A stretch of DNA of 64,000 bases, taken from Diphasiastrum complanatum. Taxonomy: Eukaryota > Streptophyta > Lycopodiopsida > Lycopodiales > Lycopodiaceae. The stretch lies in contig CM055113.1 in the NCBI GenBank assembly GCA_029204225.1, positions 29,121,252-29,185,251 of the forward strand, read 5' to 3'. Of the stretch, positions 1 to 10,439 are shown piece after piece (the stretch's first letter is position 1; each line of letters opens with the position of its first letter). A model generated the notes under the pieces. The model worked only from the letters and a program-made list of their open reading frames with translations, was not told the DNA's origin and did not search any database. The position numbers and the translations under genes are program-made.

Positions 1-525
1 TTTATCGACACTTCTGATAAGGAAAGTGACTTTATTGATGTAAATACTGATTCTCTATTGTATTCTTTTATTGGCCAAAATACATCTGCTGATGAATCCA
101 ACCCTATAGAGGAGTCTAAATGTCTATTCAATTTGCCTATATATTATATTAATGACGATGTATATTTTACTACTGCTAATTTATGTAAAATTTTTTACTA
201 TTGCAAAGACGAGGTTCTATGTTTATTATCCGCCACAATTTCCAAATTCTCCGACTTTGTAGATTTTGAAACAGATGACCTTGTTGCTGGTATTGATTTT
301 GATTATGAGGAGGGACTTATGACCGGTGAAGAATGCCTGACTAAGACTTTATTAAATATAGCTGAGGATGGGCGAGGCAGACCATCCGATGAAGAATTCA
401 CGGCATTTCAATCCCAGATGGGCTTCCCTCATCCATCATTATTGCATTTCACTGATGATTCCACTTCAGTACATGGTCATTATATTGATCATCCTGATCC
501 GGTTGCTGCTGATGGTGAAGAATGT
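1..525 (+). CDS. Gene X copy A, exon 1 (5' end outside window), unknown protein
   Basis: The reading frame is open from base 1 and ends at a consensus donor (GAATGT|GTAAGT), with exon 2 at 7093-7530. It corresponds to the C-terminal half of exon 1 of copy B. I do not recognise the family. The visible part is acidic and rich in Asp, Glu and Ser, with no signal peptide or membrane segment. The intron (526-7092) is 131 bp in copy B but 6,567 bp here because a Copia element sits in it. The exon 1 end, intron position and exon 2 start are also kept in a divergent paralogue at 11.3-12.4 kb, which supports a real spliced gene. Three residue differences from copy B are visible: A for T and N for D in the TTxxLCK segment, and Y for D before EEGL. 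Confidence 0.75.
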
Positions 526-559
526 GTAAGTGTTTAAACTTCCTTGCATTAGAATGTTT

Positions 560-1214
560 TGTGAAAAATACAGATCCTAAGTGGATCTAAACTCCAAGAT
601 CATTGGCTTGAATGCTTGCACTCCAAACTACATAAGCTAGGAATTGGCAACACATTCTATGCTACCTAGAATGCAAAGAACTTGATCAAAAAGCATTTAT
701 CACAAATGGAAACTTCCATAAACATCAAGTGCGGCCCAAAATAGCATTATACAGTCCATAATACATCAGCCTACCACTTTTGGAAAGCACCTAAGATCAT
801 ACACAATAGCTTGAAGACAATACACACAACAATGCTCTCAATGGAGGAAGAAACAATGACAATGATCTATTGATCTCAATGAAGCATACAAAAGGTTTCT
901 CCAACCTGTTCTCCACGACTTCCCTACTATTTATGGATGAGGAAGATGACTCTCTCTCCTCTCTCTAGAAGGTACTTGACCCTAGATATTCCCTATATAG
1001 GAAAAATAGCTAAAAATGGCTTATATGACCAAAATACATCAAAATGGTCTCATTTTGAAGGGTATGAAGTTTGACACTTCATCATACTGAAAAGATATAG
1101 TAAATAAAAACATTGTGGCCTGGTTCACACGTGTGAAACTCCAGAACCAAAACTATTTACAATTTTAGCCAATTTAGGCCTCAAACTAGCTAGGAAATGT
1201 TGACAATTTTCACA
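560..1214 (-). repeat. 3' LTR of the intronic Copia element
   Basis: It reads TGTGAAAAATACAG... to ...CAATTTTCACA, as does the right-hand copy. A TATA-like CCTATATAGG lies at about 991-1001. The 14-bp palindrome TTCACACGTGTGAA (G-box core) is at 1124-1137. A purine-rich stretch (minus strand GAAGAGTGAG, about 1215-1224) abuts it and is the likely polypurine tract. Confidence 0.95.
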
Positions 1215-1215
1215 C

Positions 1216-4200
1216 TCACTCTTCAACATTGGATGCTAGTTTCAACATAGTCTTTGAGCACATTCCAAGATTAGATCTATGCATTAAATATAGGTCCTTT
1301 CCCAATGGTTTGGTGAAGATATCAGCCACACACTCCTTTGAAGAGACATGTTGAAGCTCCACCTCTTTGGCAATGACTTGATCTCTCACAAAATGGTGAG
1401 CAATCTCAATGTGCTTGCTCCTTGCATGAAAAACAGGATTGCTTGCCAAGCTTTGGGCTGAAAGGTTATCACAAAGTATGATTGGAGTCTTCTCTGGTTC
1501 CAGCAAGTGAAGATCCAATAACATCCTCTTGATCCAAAGAATCTCCTTGGTGCATGTTGTTAATGCCTTGTACTCGGCTTCGATGGAAGATAGAGAGATA
1601 GTTGGTTGCTTCTTTGATAGCCATGAGACCACTCCATCTCCAAGATAGATTGCAAAGGCACTTGTTGACTTCCTATCCATTTGATCACCTGCAAAATCTG
1701 AATCTGAAAATCCACAAAGGTTAGGTGTAGTACCTCCATACAAGATGCCAAAATCTCTAGATCCCGAGATGTATCTAAGTACTCTCTTTCCTAGCTTCCA
1801 ATGAGCCTCACTAGGATCTTGCATAAATTGACTTAGTTTACCAACCACAAAGCTTAGATCAGGTCTTGTGATGGTTAACCATATAAGAGATCCTATTAGC
1901 TTTCTATAGAGAGTAATGTCCTTGAAGGATCTTTCATTACTTCTTGTAGTTAGCTTTACATTTGATTCCATAGGAGTAGAAACAACTTTACAATCTTCCA
2001 TATGAAACCTTTTTAGAATAGAGTTAACATACTTTTCTTGACATATGAATGTAGATTTAGAAGTTCTAATAATCTCTATTCCTAAGATATAATGAAGTTT
2101 ACCAAGATCTTGAATTTCAAACTCTCTTTTGAGTGCCATCTTGATTTCATCTATATCTAGATTGTTACCACCACTTAAGATAATGTCATCAACATAGATC
2201 AAAAGTAAAGTGATATCATTTTCATTCAATCTAAAGTAGAGAGAATGATCATACTCACTCATAACAAAGTTTTGAGAAAGTAAGAAGGAATTGAGCTTAG
2301 CATACCAACTCCTTGGTGCTTGCTTTAGCCCATACAAACTCTTTTGGAGATAGCACACATGATTAGGCTCATCATGTGAAACATAGCCCTCGGGTTGCTC
2401 CATGTAAATATCTTCTTCAAGATCACCATTCAAGAAGGCATTAGTAACATCCATTTGCCACATATCCCAATCATAAAGAGTTGCAAGAGAGATTAGGATT
2501 CGAATAGTTACCATCTTTGCCACGGGTGCAAAGGTCTCATCATAGTCAATACCATATTCTTGAGCATACCCCTTTGCCACCAACCTTGCCTTGTACTTGT
2601 TGATTGATCCATCTTGATTTGTCTTGATCTTGAAGATCCACTTACAACCAATTGCCTTCTTGTCCTTTGGAAGCTTTACCAACCTCCATGTGTTGCTTTT
2701 GATGAGTGCTTGATGCTCATGATCCATGGCTTGGATCCATTCCTTCTTTTGAATTGCTTCACCTACACAAGTTGGTTCATCAAAAGAGGTAAGAAAAGCA
2801 AAGTTAGAGTTGTCCACCACTTGCTTTCCTTTTTCATCATAGGTTAGCCTTGATGGCTTAGCCCTTTGCCTTTGAGTCTTCCTTGAAGTTTGCTTTGGAG
2901 TGGCATCTCCATCTTCATCCAAGACATCTTGCACATCATGATGATTAGTAGGCACATCAACATCAACATCAACAACATTGGAAACATTCTCTTCATGAAA
3001 GATGACATCCCTACTTATGACAACTTTCTTTGTAGAAGGAATGTACACTTTGTAAGCCTTGCTTACTTCACTATAGCCAACAAACACACCCTTCTTTGAT
3101 GAAGGATCTTCTTTAGTTCTATCATCAAGTGTGATATTGACAAAACATGTACATCCAAAGATCCTACAATGCTTGACACTCGGCCTTCTACCATAAAGAA
3201 CCTCATGAGGAGTTTTACCATCCAAGGAAGCACTTGTCCATCTATTACATAGATAGTTAGCACATGCTAAAGCTTCCCCCCAAAAAGACTTAGCAAAATT
3301 AGCATGTAGTCTCATTGCCTTGGCACATTCACAAAGGGTTCTATTCTTCCTCTCGGCCACTCCATTCTGTTGTGGAGTCCTAGGACTAGACATCTCCCTC
3401 TTAATCCCATGTGCTATACAAAAGTCTTTGAACCTATTTGAGGTGTATTCCCCTCCATTATCAGATCTTAAGCATTTGATCTTTGTATTGAATTGGTTTT
3501 CCATTTCATTCTTGAACTTGACAAATGCAGCAAACACTTCATCCTTACTTTTAAGAAGATAGATCCAAGTATACCTACTAAAGTCATCAATGAAAGTTGC
3601 ATACATCTTTGCCCCACCATTGCTAGTTGTACTAGAAGAATGAATATCAGAATGCACAAGTTGAAAAGCTTCTTTAGATCTAGAAGTAGATCTAGAATAA
3701 GCAAGTCTATGAGATTTGGACAAGGCACAATGTTCACAAACACTATTGTTTGCAACAAGACTTTTAGGGAGACCAAGAACAAGTTCTTTCTTTGCCATTA
3801 CCTCCAAAGATTTGAAGTTGGGATGGCCCAACCTCTTGTGCCAAACTTCTTGGTTTGTCAATTGCTCCCTAGCCATACATCCTTCATGATTAGAGATCAC
3901 ACATGCATCAAGCTTGAAAAGTTTACCATGCCTCCTACCTTGAGCAATCAAGGATCCACATTTACTTATCAAACATGCATCTCCAATGAACTCCACATCA
4001 AGTCCTTTGTCAATCATTTGACTTACACTAAGCAAATTCTTAGTGATTGAAGGAATGTACAAAACATTTTCAAGATTTGCTTTCCTATTTGTTGAAAGGG
4101 AAATAGGAATAGTGCCTATGCCTTTGATGTCACATTGACCATCATTTGCAGTGTAGATGATGTTACCTTCTCCCTCATAAGACAATAAGGATGTAAAGTA

Positions 4201-5163
4201 TTCCTTATGTCTTGTCATGTGAGATGAGGCTCCACTATCAATCCACCAAGGATCATTATCATCTATGTTGGCTAACAAACTTGAAGTCATAACAAGTGAT
4301 TCACATGTGTTATGTTCTTCCTCATCTATTGTAAGATTTCCTTGCCTCTCTCCTTGCTCTCTTTTCTTCTTATAACATTCATTTGCAAAATGACCTTTTA
4401 TCCCACAATAAAAGCACTTGAACTTTGACTTATTGTTCTTAGTAGAAGAGGAAGAGGAAGAGTGATCATCATGATCAAAGTTACCACCTTTGGACCATTT
4501 CCCTTTGCCTTTACCTTTGCCCTTGAATTTGCCTTTTGTGAAGAAAGCCTCTTCACCTCCACCTTGCAAGGATGCACCATCAAGCTTTGATTGCAACCTA
4601 TGTTCTTCAGCCAATAAGATTTCTTGCAAGTCAACCACACTTGGCAAGACTCTTTGAATGGCAAAACTTTGCACAAGGTTAGCATGTTCATTTAGCAAAC
4701 CATTCAACATAACTTGGACTATTTCACCATCTTTTATGTTCTCATCAATGCATGCTAAATCATCACTTAGGGACTTAACTCTCAAGATAAATGCATGAGC
4801 ACTTTCACCCTCTCTTTGCCTACTAGAAAATATTTGTCTCCTTAGGGTCAATACCCTAGATGTGGACTTTGATTCAAAGAGCTTCTTTAAGGCATTCCAT
4901 GCCTCACTTGCACTTTGACACTTTCCAACTTCCTTGAGAAGTTCATTTGTAACATTCATTTTAATGATATGAAGAGCCCTTTTGGCCTTCTTATCAAACC
5001 TTTGTTGCTCTTGAAGTGTGAGAGGTCTCTCTTCAATTTCTGCAACTATGTCCATGAGTTCATTCAACTCAAGTAAGGACTCCATCCTCACTTTCCAAGT
5101 AGAGTAGTTTGATGAACTCAACCTTTCACTAGACTCTAGCATGATCCCACCATTGGAAGCCAT
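1216..5163 (-). CDS. Ty1/Copia gag-pol polyprotein, intact, 1315 aa
   Basis: A single ORF encodes every Copia domain in the usual order. Gag (UBN2-like) covers residues ~1-200. A Lys/Gly-rich basic stretch (~208-226) precedes a CCHC zinc knuckle at 250-263 (CFYCGIKGHFANEC). The aspartic protease has DSGASSHM at ~309. The GAG-pre-integrase/HHCC zinc site is at ~441-479. The integrase catalytic core has D at ~505 and ~568 and E at ~604. Reverse transcriptase begins at ~838, with YVDD at 990-993. RNase H ends in ADIFTKPL (~1290-1297). The length is normal for Copia and I see no stop or frameshift. The start ATG at 5163 lies downstream of a long leader. The protein would make the virus-like particle, cut itself, reverse transcribe and integrate. 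Confidence 0.97.
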   Translation of the reverse strand: MASNGGIMLESSERLSSSNYSTWKVRMESLLELNELMDIVAEIEERPLTLQEQQRFDKKAKRALHIIKMNVTNELLKEVGKCQSASEAWNALKKLFESKSTSRVLTLRRQIFSSRQREGESAHAFILRVKSLSDDLACIDENIKDGEIVQVMLNGLLNEHANLVQSFAIQRVLPSVVDLQEILLAEEHRLQSKLDGASLQGGGEEAFFTKGKFKGKGKGKGKWSKGGNFDHDDHSSSSSSTKNNKSKFKCFYCGIKGHFANECYKKKREQGERQGNLTIDEEEHNTCESLVMTSSLLANIDDNDPWWIDSGASSHMTRHKEYFTSLLSYEGEGNIIYTANDGQCDIKGIGTIPISLSTNRKANLENVLYIPSITKNLLSVSQMIDKGLDVEFIGDACLISKCGSLIAQGRRHGKLFKLDACVISNHEGCMAREQLTNQEVWHKRLGHPNFKSLEVMAKKELVLGLPKSLVANNSVCEHCALSKSHRLAYSRSTSRSKEAFQLVHSDIHSSSTTSNGGAKMYATFIDDFSRYTWIYLLKSKDEVFAAFVKFKNEMENQFNTKIKCLRSDNGGEYTSNRFKDFCIAHGIKREMSSPRTPQQNGVAERKNRTLCECAKAMRLHANFAKSFWGEALACANYLCNRWTSASLDGKTPHEVLYGRRPSVKHCRIFGCTCFVNITLDDRTKEDPSSKKGVFVGYSEVSKAYKVYIPSTKKVVISRDVIFHEENVSNVVDVDVDVPTNHHDVQDVLDEDGDATPKQTSRKTQRQRAKPSRLTYDEKGKQVVDNSNFAFLTSFDEPTCVGEAIQKKEWIQAMDHEHQALIKSNTWRLVKLPKDKKAIGCKWIFKIKTNQDGSINKYKARLVAKGYAQEYGIDYDETFAPVAKMVTIRILISLATLYDWDMWQMDVTNAFLNGDLEEDIYMEQPEGYVSHDEPNHVCYLQKSLYGLKQAPRSWYAKLNSFLLSQNFVMSEYDHSLYFRLNENDITLLLIYVDDIILSGGNNLDIDEIKMALKREFEIQDLGKLHYILGIEIIRTSKSTFICQEKYVNSILKRFHMEDCKVVSTPMESNVKLTTRSNERSFKDITLYRKLIGSLIWLTITRPDLSFVVGKLSQFMQDPSEAHWKLGKRVLRYISGSRDFGILYGGTTPNLCGFSDSDFAGDQMDRKSTSAFAIYLGDGVVSWLSKKQPTISLSSIEAEYKALTTCTKEILWIKRMLLDLHLLEPEKTPIILCDNLSAQSLASNPVFHARSKHIEIAHHFVRDQVIAKEVELQHVSSKECVADIFTKPLGKDLYLMHRSNLGMCSKTMLKLASNVEE

Positions 5164-6322
5164 GATTCTAATGTTTCTTCAACTTTTAGGTTCTGTCCTA
5201 AAGCACTTAGCACTCACTTTTCTCTCAACAAATGATAGATAAAGAGATCTATGAAGATTTAGGACCCTAAAACACTTCTATCTTGAACCTAGATGGTTTC
5301 CAAGCATAGAAAGGAAGATTGAAACACATGCAACACTTTGCACACACTAAGAATGGATTACAAAATCAAACCAACCTGAACACACTCTTGCTTAAGCTCT
5401 CAAACTTTCCAGCAAGTGACCAAATCAAGTTATGGTGTGAAGAGTTACTTGCATTCTTAGAAAATACCCAAAACTAGGATGCCAAGATTACCTAGTAATG
5501 AACAAACTTGATCAACATATGATCAACACACTAAGATATTGATTCAACCTGTAAAACCACATGTAAACCACACTTCTAAAAGTTTATAAACTCCAGCAAG
5601 TGATAAATACAAGATTTAGAGGTGAATGAATGAGCACACTTAGTGAATCACAAGACTAGCTTCACTATCTTGTCAAATCTTGGTGTTTAGATGTAGATCT
5701 AAGATCACTTCACATGAGAATGTTCCTCAACCTGTTAAGAACCTGAAAACACACTTGCATAATGGTTAACACCTTCCAGCAAATGCTCCAATCAAATTAC
5801 ATAAGGAGAGTTACTTACATGCTCAACAAAGTACACCAAAATTTATGCCAAAATTGATGACAATCTTTACAATATGCTCTTCACAATGGAGCTTACAATA
5901 TGTTCACCCAAAAAAGGGGATCTTTCATCCAAATGGGAGCTTTGCTCAGCCTTTAGGAGAATTACAACTCACTCAAAAGAGCATTTGTCATCCACTTAAG
6001 GAGAAGTTTCATCCACTTAAGGAGAGTGTTCATCCAAGAATGGAGATTGTCAACAATAGGATTGAAAAGAACATTGTTAGTATTGAATATGCACAAGCCT
6101 CACAATCACAAATGATTAGGTGTTATGATCTGATCCAAAATAGTTTCTTTTCAGCCTATGATCTTCAATAGACCTGAAATATGCTTTTGATCCACAAGTT
6201 CAACTCACAAAACAAAGGTTAGTAAGATTTGATCAACAAAGCAATGCAAAATCATGCTAGAACTTGATCAAACATCCAAATATCACCAAAAATGGAATAC
6301 TTACTGTAAATAGAAGCCAACC
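5164..6322 (-). other. Untranslated leader of the intronic Copia
   Basis: About 1.16 kb separates PBS and gag start. It has no convincing ORF on the coding strand. Short imperfect repeats of a CATCCACTTAAGGAGA type unit occur near 5990-6040. A 108-codon plus-strand frame at 5845-6171 has no recognisable protein features and is taken as chance. Confidence 0.7.
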
Positions 6323-6335
6323 AGCTCTGATACCA
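6323..6335 (-). promoter_or_regulatory. Primer-binding site, tRNA-iMet type
   Basis: The minus strand reads TGGTATCAGAGCT immediately inside the 5' LTR, the classic plant Copia PBS complementary to the 3' end of initiator tRNA-Met. Confidence 0.93.
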
Positions 6336-6990
6336 TGTGAAAAATACAGATCCTAAGTGGATCTAAACTCCAAGATCATTGGCTTGAATGCTTGCACTCC
6401 AAACTACATAAGCTAGGAATTGGCAACACATTCTATGCTACCTAGAATGCAAAGAACTTGATCAAAAAGCATTTATCACAAATGGAAACTTCCATAAACA
6501 TCAAGTGCGGCCCAAAATAGCATTATACAGTCCATAATACATCAGCCTACCACTTTTGGAAAGCACCTAAGATCATACACAATAGCTTGAAGACAATACA
6601 CACAACAATGCTCTCAATGGAGGAAGAAACAATGACAATGATCTATTGATCTCAATGAAGCATACAAAAGGTTTCTCCAACCTGTTCTCCACGACTTCCC
6701 TACTATTTATGGATGAGGAAGATGACTCTCTCTCCTCTCTCTAGAAGGTACTTGACCCTAGATATTCCCTATATAGGAAAAATAGCTAAAAATGGCTTAT
6801 ATGACCAAAATACATCAAAATGGTCTCATTTTGAAGGGTATGAAGTTTGACACTTCATCATACTGAAAAAATACAGTAAATAAAAACATTGTGGCCTGGT
6901 TCACACGTGTGAAACTCCAGAACCAAAACTATTTACAATTTTAGCCAATTTAGGCCTCAAACTAGCTAGGAAATGTTGACAATTTTCACA
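6336..6990 (-). repeat. 5' LTR of the intronic Copia element
   Basis: It has the same length and almost the same sequence as 560-1214, followed by the second TGTTT. On the minus strand it supplies the promoter. The palindrome TTCACACGTGTGAA is at 6900-6913. Confidence 0.95.
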
Positions 6991-7092
6991 TGTTTTTAAT
7001 CACTGAATGTATTAAATTTTTTTTAATCATTTAATGTATTAGAATGTTTTTAATTACTGAATGTTTTATTGCTAACATATTTCCTATTGCAG

Positions 7093-7530
7093 GATGCTCT
7101 CATAATTGATGATTTTGCTGCGAGACCAGGTGGTTTCAGACAACATGCATTGTCGTTCCAGAGGGATAGTGGACTTGGCCACTATCTTAGACATCTCCTG
7201 AAGAATGAGATCTGCATTGCTCAATCCAAGCTAAGCCCAGTCGGGGAGAGTCTTATAATGGCAGTTAAAGCTTTATCATTTTACCTAGGAGGACATAAAT
7301 TTGTAAAGACAAATAAGATCATTTTTGTCAAAAGATCTTATGTTTTGAACATTTTAGGCTTTACTGATGGGAATGATCCTTTAAGGAGCTCCCATTATTC
7401 ATTGTATTCCACTTATATTGAGCTTAGTGGAAATAAGGATAATGCACATCTATTAGATGCATACGCTAGCAGAGAATTTCTTCATGACAATACTGCCATA
7501 GAATCTGACACAAGATCTGATGATGAATAG
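7093..7530 (+). CDS. Gene X copy A, exon 2, unknown protein C-terminus
   Basis: The exon starts after the acceptor CCTATTGCAG and keeps phase 0 with exon 1. It encodes 145 residues to TAG at 7528-7530. Visible features are the start DALIIDDFAARPGG, a hydrophobic helix-like stretch around LSFYLGGHKF, and an acidic end (SDTRSDDE). The distant paralogue at 12,296 keeps the pattern D-x-x-x-x-DxFA-x-R-x-G ... HYL/YYL...KNNEI, so this part is under some family-level constraint. No function can be named. Confidence 0.72.
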   Translation, partial: DALIIDDFAARPGGFRQHALSFQRDSGLGHYLRHLLKNEICIAQSKLSPVGESLIMAVKALSFYLGGHKFVKTNKIIFVKRSYVLNILGFTDGNDPLRSSHYSLYSTYIELSGNKDNAHLLDAYASREFLHDNTAIESDTRSDDE

Positions 7531-8026
7531 TTGACACTTTGTGTTTTGGTATAATACAATCAATACATTTACATTGAGTATTTCTCCTTCCTTGTTCAAT
7601 GAATTTGCAAAGAAATTCTGAACATGTCATGATTTGATGACAATGATGATCTTCTACTCAACAATCATCTAACTTTCTCTTCCTGTATGAACTTGCATGC
7701 TTTTCTAAACTTGTTGTATTGTGTGGACTTTGTTATATGTCGAATCTGAACTCTGCGGTAGAACCATTGAAACAATTGACAAATGTAGTTTCATTTTTCA
7801 TTGGTTCCTCCATGTTGTGTATTTCAATGAAATGTTGCTCGTGCTTGCCAATGTGACTTCTCCATCCCTTGTGATGACCATACACTCAAGCTTCCATATG
7901 TATTTGCAAAAAATGTTGTATGATCTCTTAGGATGTGCTGCATACGTCAAAATCATAATGTTATCCTTATGTTTGGATCTAAATATATATGAAAATTTGA
8001 AAGCATTTTGAAAATTTTATACTAAC
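7531..8026. other. Convergent intergenic spacer, copy A
   Basis: Between the gene X stop and the last visible exon of the transposase-like gene I see no convincing gene. A 96-codon plus-strand frame (7721-8011), kept in copy B simply because the copies are alike, has no recognisable features. Confidence 0.5.
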
Positions 8027-10110
8027 CATGTAATGAGTGATGTGATCTTCTCCCCATGCTTTTGATACTGCATTAACAAACTCAACACAAGTCCTTTGGA
8101 CAGCCTTCTTATCAATATCAGAGTATTTTTCTTTTCTTAAAATAGCAATCATACTATCAAGCTTTTTCCATACATCAACTTTTAGTACTTTGGTTTTGTC
8201 GTCTTTCTCGAAGTCTTGAGTGGCAGCAATAATATTTGTCTAGACTGAGTGTTGAATATTAGAAGCCTTACCAGTATGATTTGATAGGAAACGACGTGCT
8301 TTTTCTCCTCCTATGCTTGGCTTAGTTGGCATGTTCCCATTCTTTCCTGAAAGCTTTTCATCTTTTTATATTTTGACATGTCCTTTATGGAGTCCTGCTT
8401 TTGATAAAACATCTTCTAATCGAGAGATAGCTTCCTTTGCTAATGATGCTGGCTTAGTATTCCAAGCAAAAACTACATGAAGATAAATGATCTTTTCTAT
8501 TAATCTAACTTTTGCATGAAGAGTGCAAACATGCACATTTTTTAAGGGAATAGACAACACAGGCTTCCAGTTTGGATCTGCATATTCTCTAGTAATTCAT
8601 GTACTCCTAGTTACATCTTTTGCCATTTTCATGCAATACAAACAAGGGGGTTTTGATGTAGCACCATGAGAGACATTATACATACATTTCAATGTTTTCA
8701 AATCACCTGCTAAGTGCCATTCAACATTGAAGTCTCCAACTCCTGGAACATTGAGAAGTCCTCCATCCATATGGTCTTGGATGATCCTAGGATAAGATGT
8801 CCTTGAGAATATCCATGATAATATATCATGATCCTCTTTTAGCACCTGTCTACAGAATTAATCAGACTTAGTTTACAATGTATTGATACTATTCAATGAA
8901 TGTAATGTAATAATGAGGCTAGTTACCTGAAACGCTGCCAACCACCATATATCATTTTCCAGCTGGACACTGAATCTGAAATCTTCTTGGTTCTCTGTTT
9001 GTGATAGAGCATCATTCATGAGAGTTATACTAACCCTCTCCATCTTCTGCCCTTTCAAAATTTCTGACTCATCTAACTTAAGTACTATGATTATTTTGCC
9101 ATTCACCTTTTCATTGGTTATATCATAGAATGTGACGATGTATCTCAGCAAGTAATTTAGATCAACAAATAAATTGTTTGATGCATTATAGAATGTCGAT
9201 CTTCCATCATTTCCATACACCTCCTCAATATGCAATGGAGTTCCAGTGATCATATGCATACCTATGTTTAATGTATCCCTCTCTTTCTTCAAGTGATATG
9301 TCCTAGGGATTGGGACTTCTCTAATTTGAACTTGCTTAAAAGCTTCTCTAATTAGTTTAAATATTGGTGCATATTCTTCCCTGCTAATACCTGCAAAATC
9401 ATAAGCACCCTGAACTATAGTCTTATCTAAAATTTTTTGAATGTCCACCATCAAAGACTCTGCTATTTTACACTATACATTTGAAATCCTATTGTTCGTC
9501 ATCATACGCTCAGTGGATTTGCAAGTCAATATTGTGCCCAATGACATTCCTACTGAAGCATTGTCTTTAATATTCCGAGGAGCTACTAATGCAGATTTGC
9601 AAAAAAAACAGATAGTTAACAGAATATCACCATAGCTGAAATTAAATCCAAATGTCATTGAAAAACTTACAAAAATCAGAATATGCTTATTTGAATGCAC
9701 GGATCCTTCTATTTTGATAACCTCTTTTTGAAAGCATTTGAATATCCTTGCAACTTTGTCACTTTCGCTTCATCCATGTAAGTAAATGAGTTATTGAAGA
9801 GAATGTGGGATGTGTCAAAGTGCTTGGATCTTGTGGATATAATGTTCCATCTATCTACAAATCCAAGTTTTTTTTTCCTTCTACCTTGTAACGAGAACGA
9901 TCCTTAGCAGATATACGAATTCCTTTGCCTCCTCTTCTCTGCAAAGGTGCCAAATCAATAGGAATATCCACATGTAGATGATACAATGTCATCATCAAAA
10001 AAATAGTAGAGTAATCAGTTGCATCGAAGTACTGTGACTAGATTCTATGAAGGAAAGCAAAGTACTCATCTTTGATTATATTATATACTATGTACGATCA
10101 ATCCAATCTC
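8027..10110 (-). pseudogene. Transposase-like multi-exon pseudogene, copy A
   Basis: Reading leftward, coding blocks are ~10,110-9671, 9585-8927 and 8845-8027. They are joined by plausible introns 9586-9670 (GTAAGT...AG) and 8846-8926 (GTAACT...CAG). Conserved-looking pieces include WHLAGDLKTLKCMY followed by CLYC (a CxxC), then VCTLHAKVRLIEK, and near the end VWKKLD...AWGEDHITHYM. A GD-x-K / CxxC / C-x-LH-x-x-x-R layout recalls RNase-H-like transposase-related proteins of repetitive eukaryotic elements, but I cannot name a superfamily. At least five in-frame stops (after RI, NNRISNV, DVTRST, GHVKI and IQHSV) are shared with copy B, and a frame break lies near 9770. It was therefore dead before the duplication. 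It converges on gene X. Confidence 0.6.
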
Positions 10111-10439
10111 CATGCTTGTATGCTTGATTCAAATTTGGAAATGCCGCTCATTTTTTCATTCCAATAGGTAGTTGGCGCTCATATTTCCATTCCAAAGTGA
10201 TGATGGCGTTCATAATTGGAGATGGCACCCATATTTCCATTCTTGTGGAAGGAATGCATATGTAAACATTTTGCAATTTTTTCTGATTCGAATTTGGGGA
10301 TGGCAGTCATATTCTAGATCTAGTGAAAATATTGCTCTTTTCGTAACCAATGGAGGGAATATTTTTGAAATTAGTCAAGTTATATTGCAAGCTGTTAACA
10401 GTTCTTAATTGTGACTATAGACACTCGTCATAAGGATAA

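Larger units (their letters stand above)
560..6990 (-). mobile_element. Full-length Ty1/Copia LTR retrotransposon with TSD TGTTT
   Basis: Two 655-bp LTRs (560-1214 and 6336-6990) start TG and end CA and differ at only about two positions by eye (near 1094-1098), so the insertion is recent. The 5-bp target duplication TGTTT is at 555-559 and 6991-6995. The empty site is preserved in copy B near 33,218. Order on the minus strand is 5' LTR, PBS, ~1.2 kb leader, one gag-pol ORF, purine-rich tract, 3' LTR. It lies antisense within the intron of gene X copy A. All parts needed for autonomous movement appear present. Confidence 0.97.

Noticed and set aside
3493-4050. 185-codon plus-strand ORF within gag-pol
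   Set aside because: Shadow frame opposite the Copia integrase/protease coding strand.
5845-6171. 108-codon plus-strand ORF in the Copia leader
   Set aside because: Antisense to the element, low complexity from short leader repeats, no recognisable features.
6323-6335. CTCTGATACCA strings as tRNA genes
   Set aside because: They are isolated primer-binding sites next to LTRs; no cloverleaf can be formed around them.
7721-8011. 96-codon ORF present in both duplicates
   Set aside because: Kept because the segments are nearly identical; no features and it lies in the convergent 3' region.
8027-10110. Stop codons in the transposase-like gene as reassigned codons or editing targets
   Set aside because: Stops of all three kinds occur, neighbouring Copia genes use the standard code, and a frame break is also present; ordinary decay explains it.
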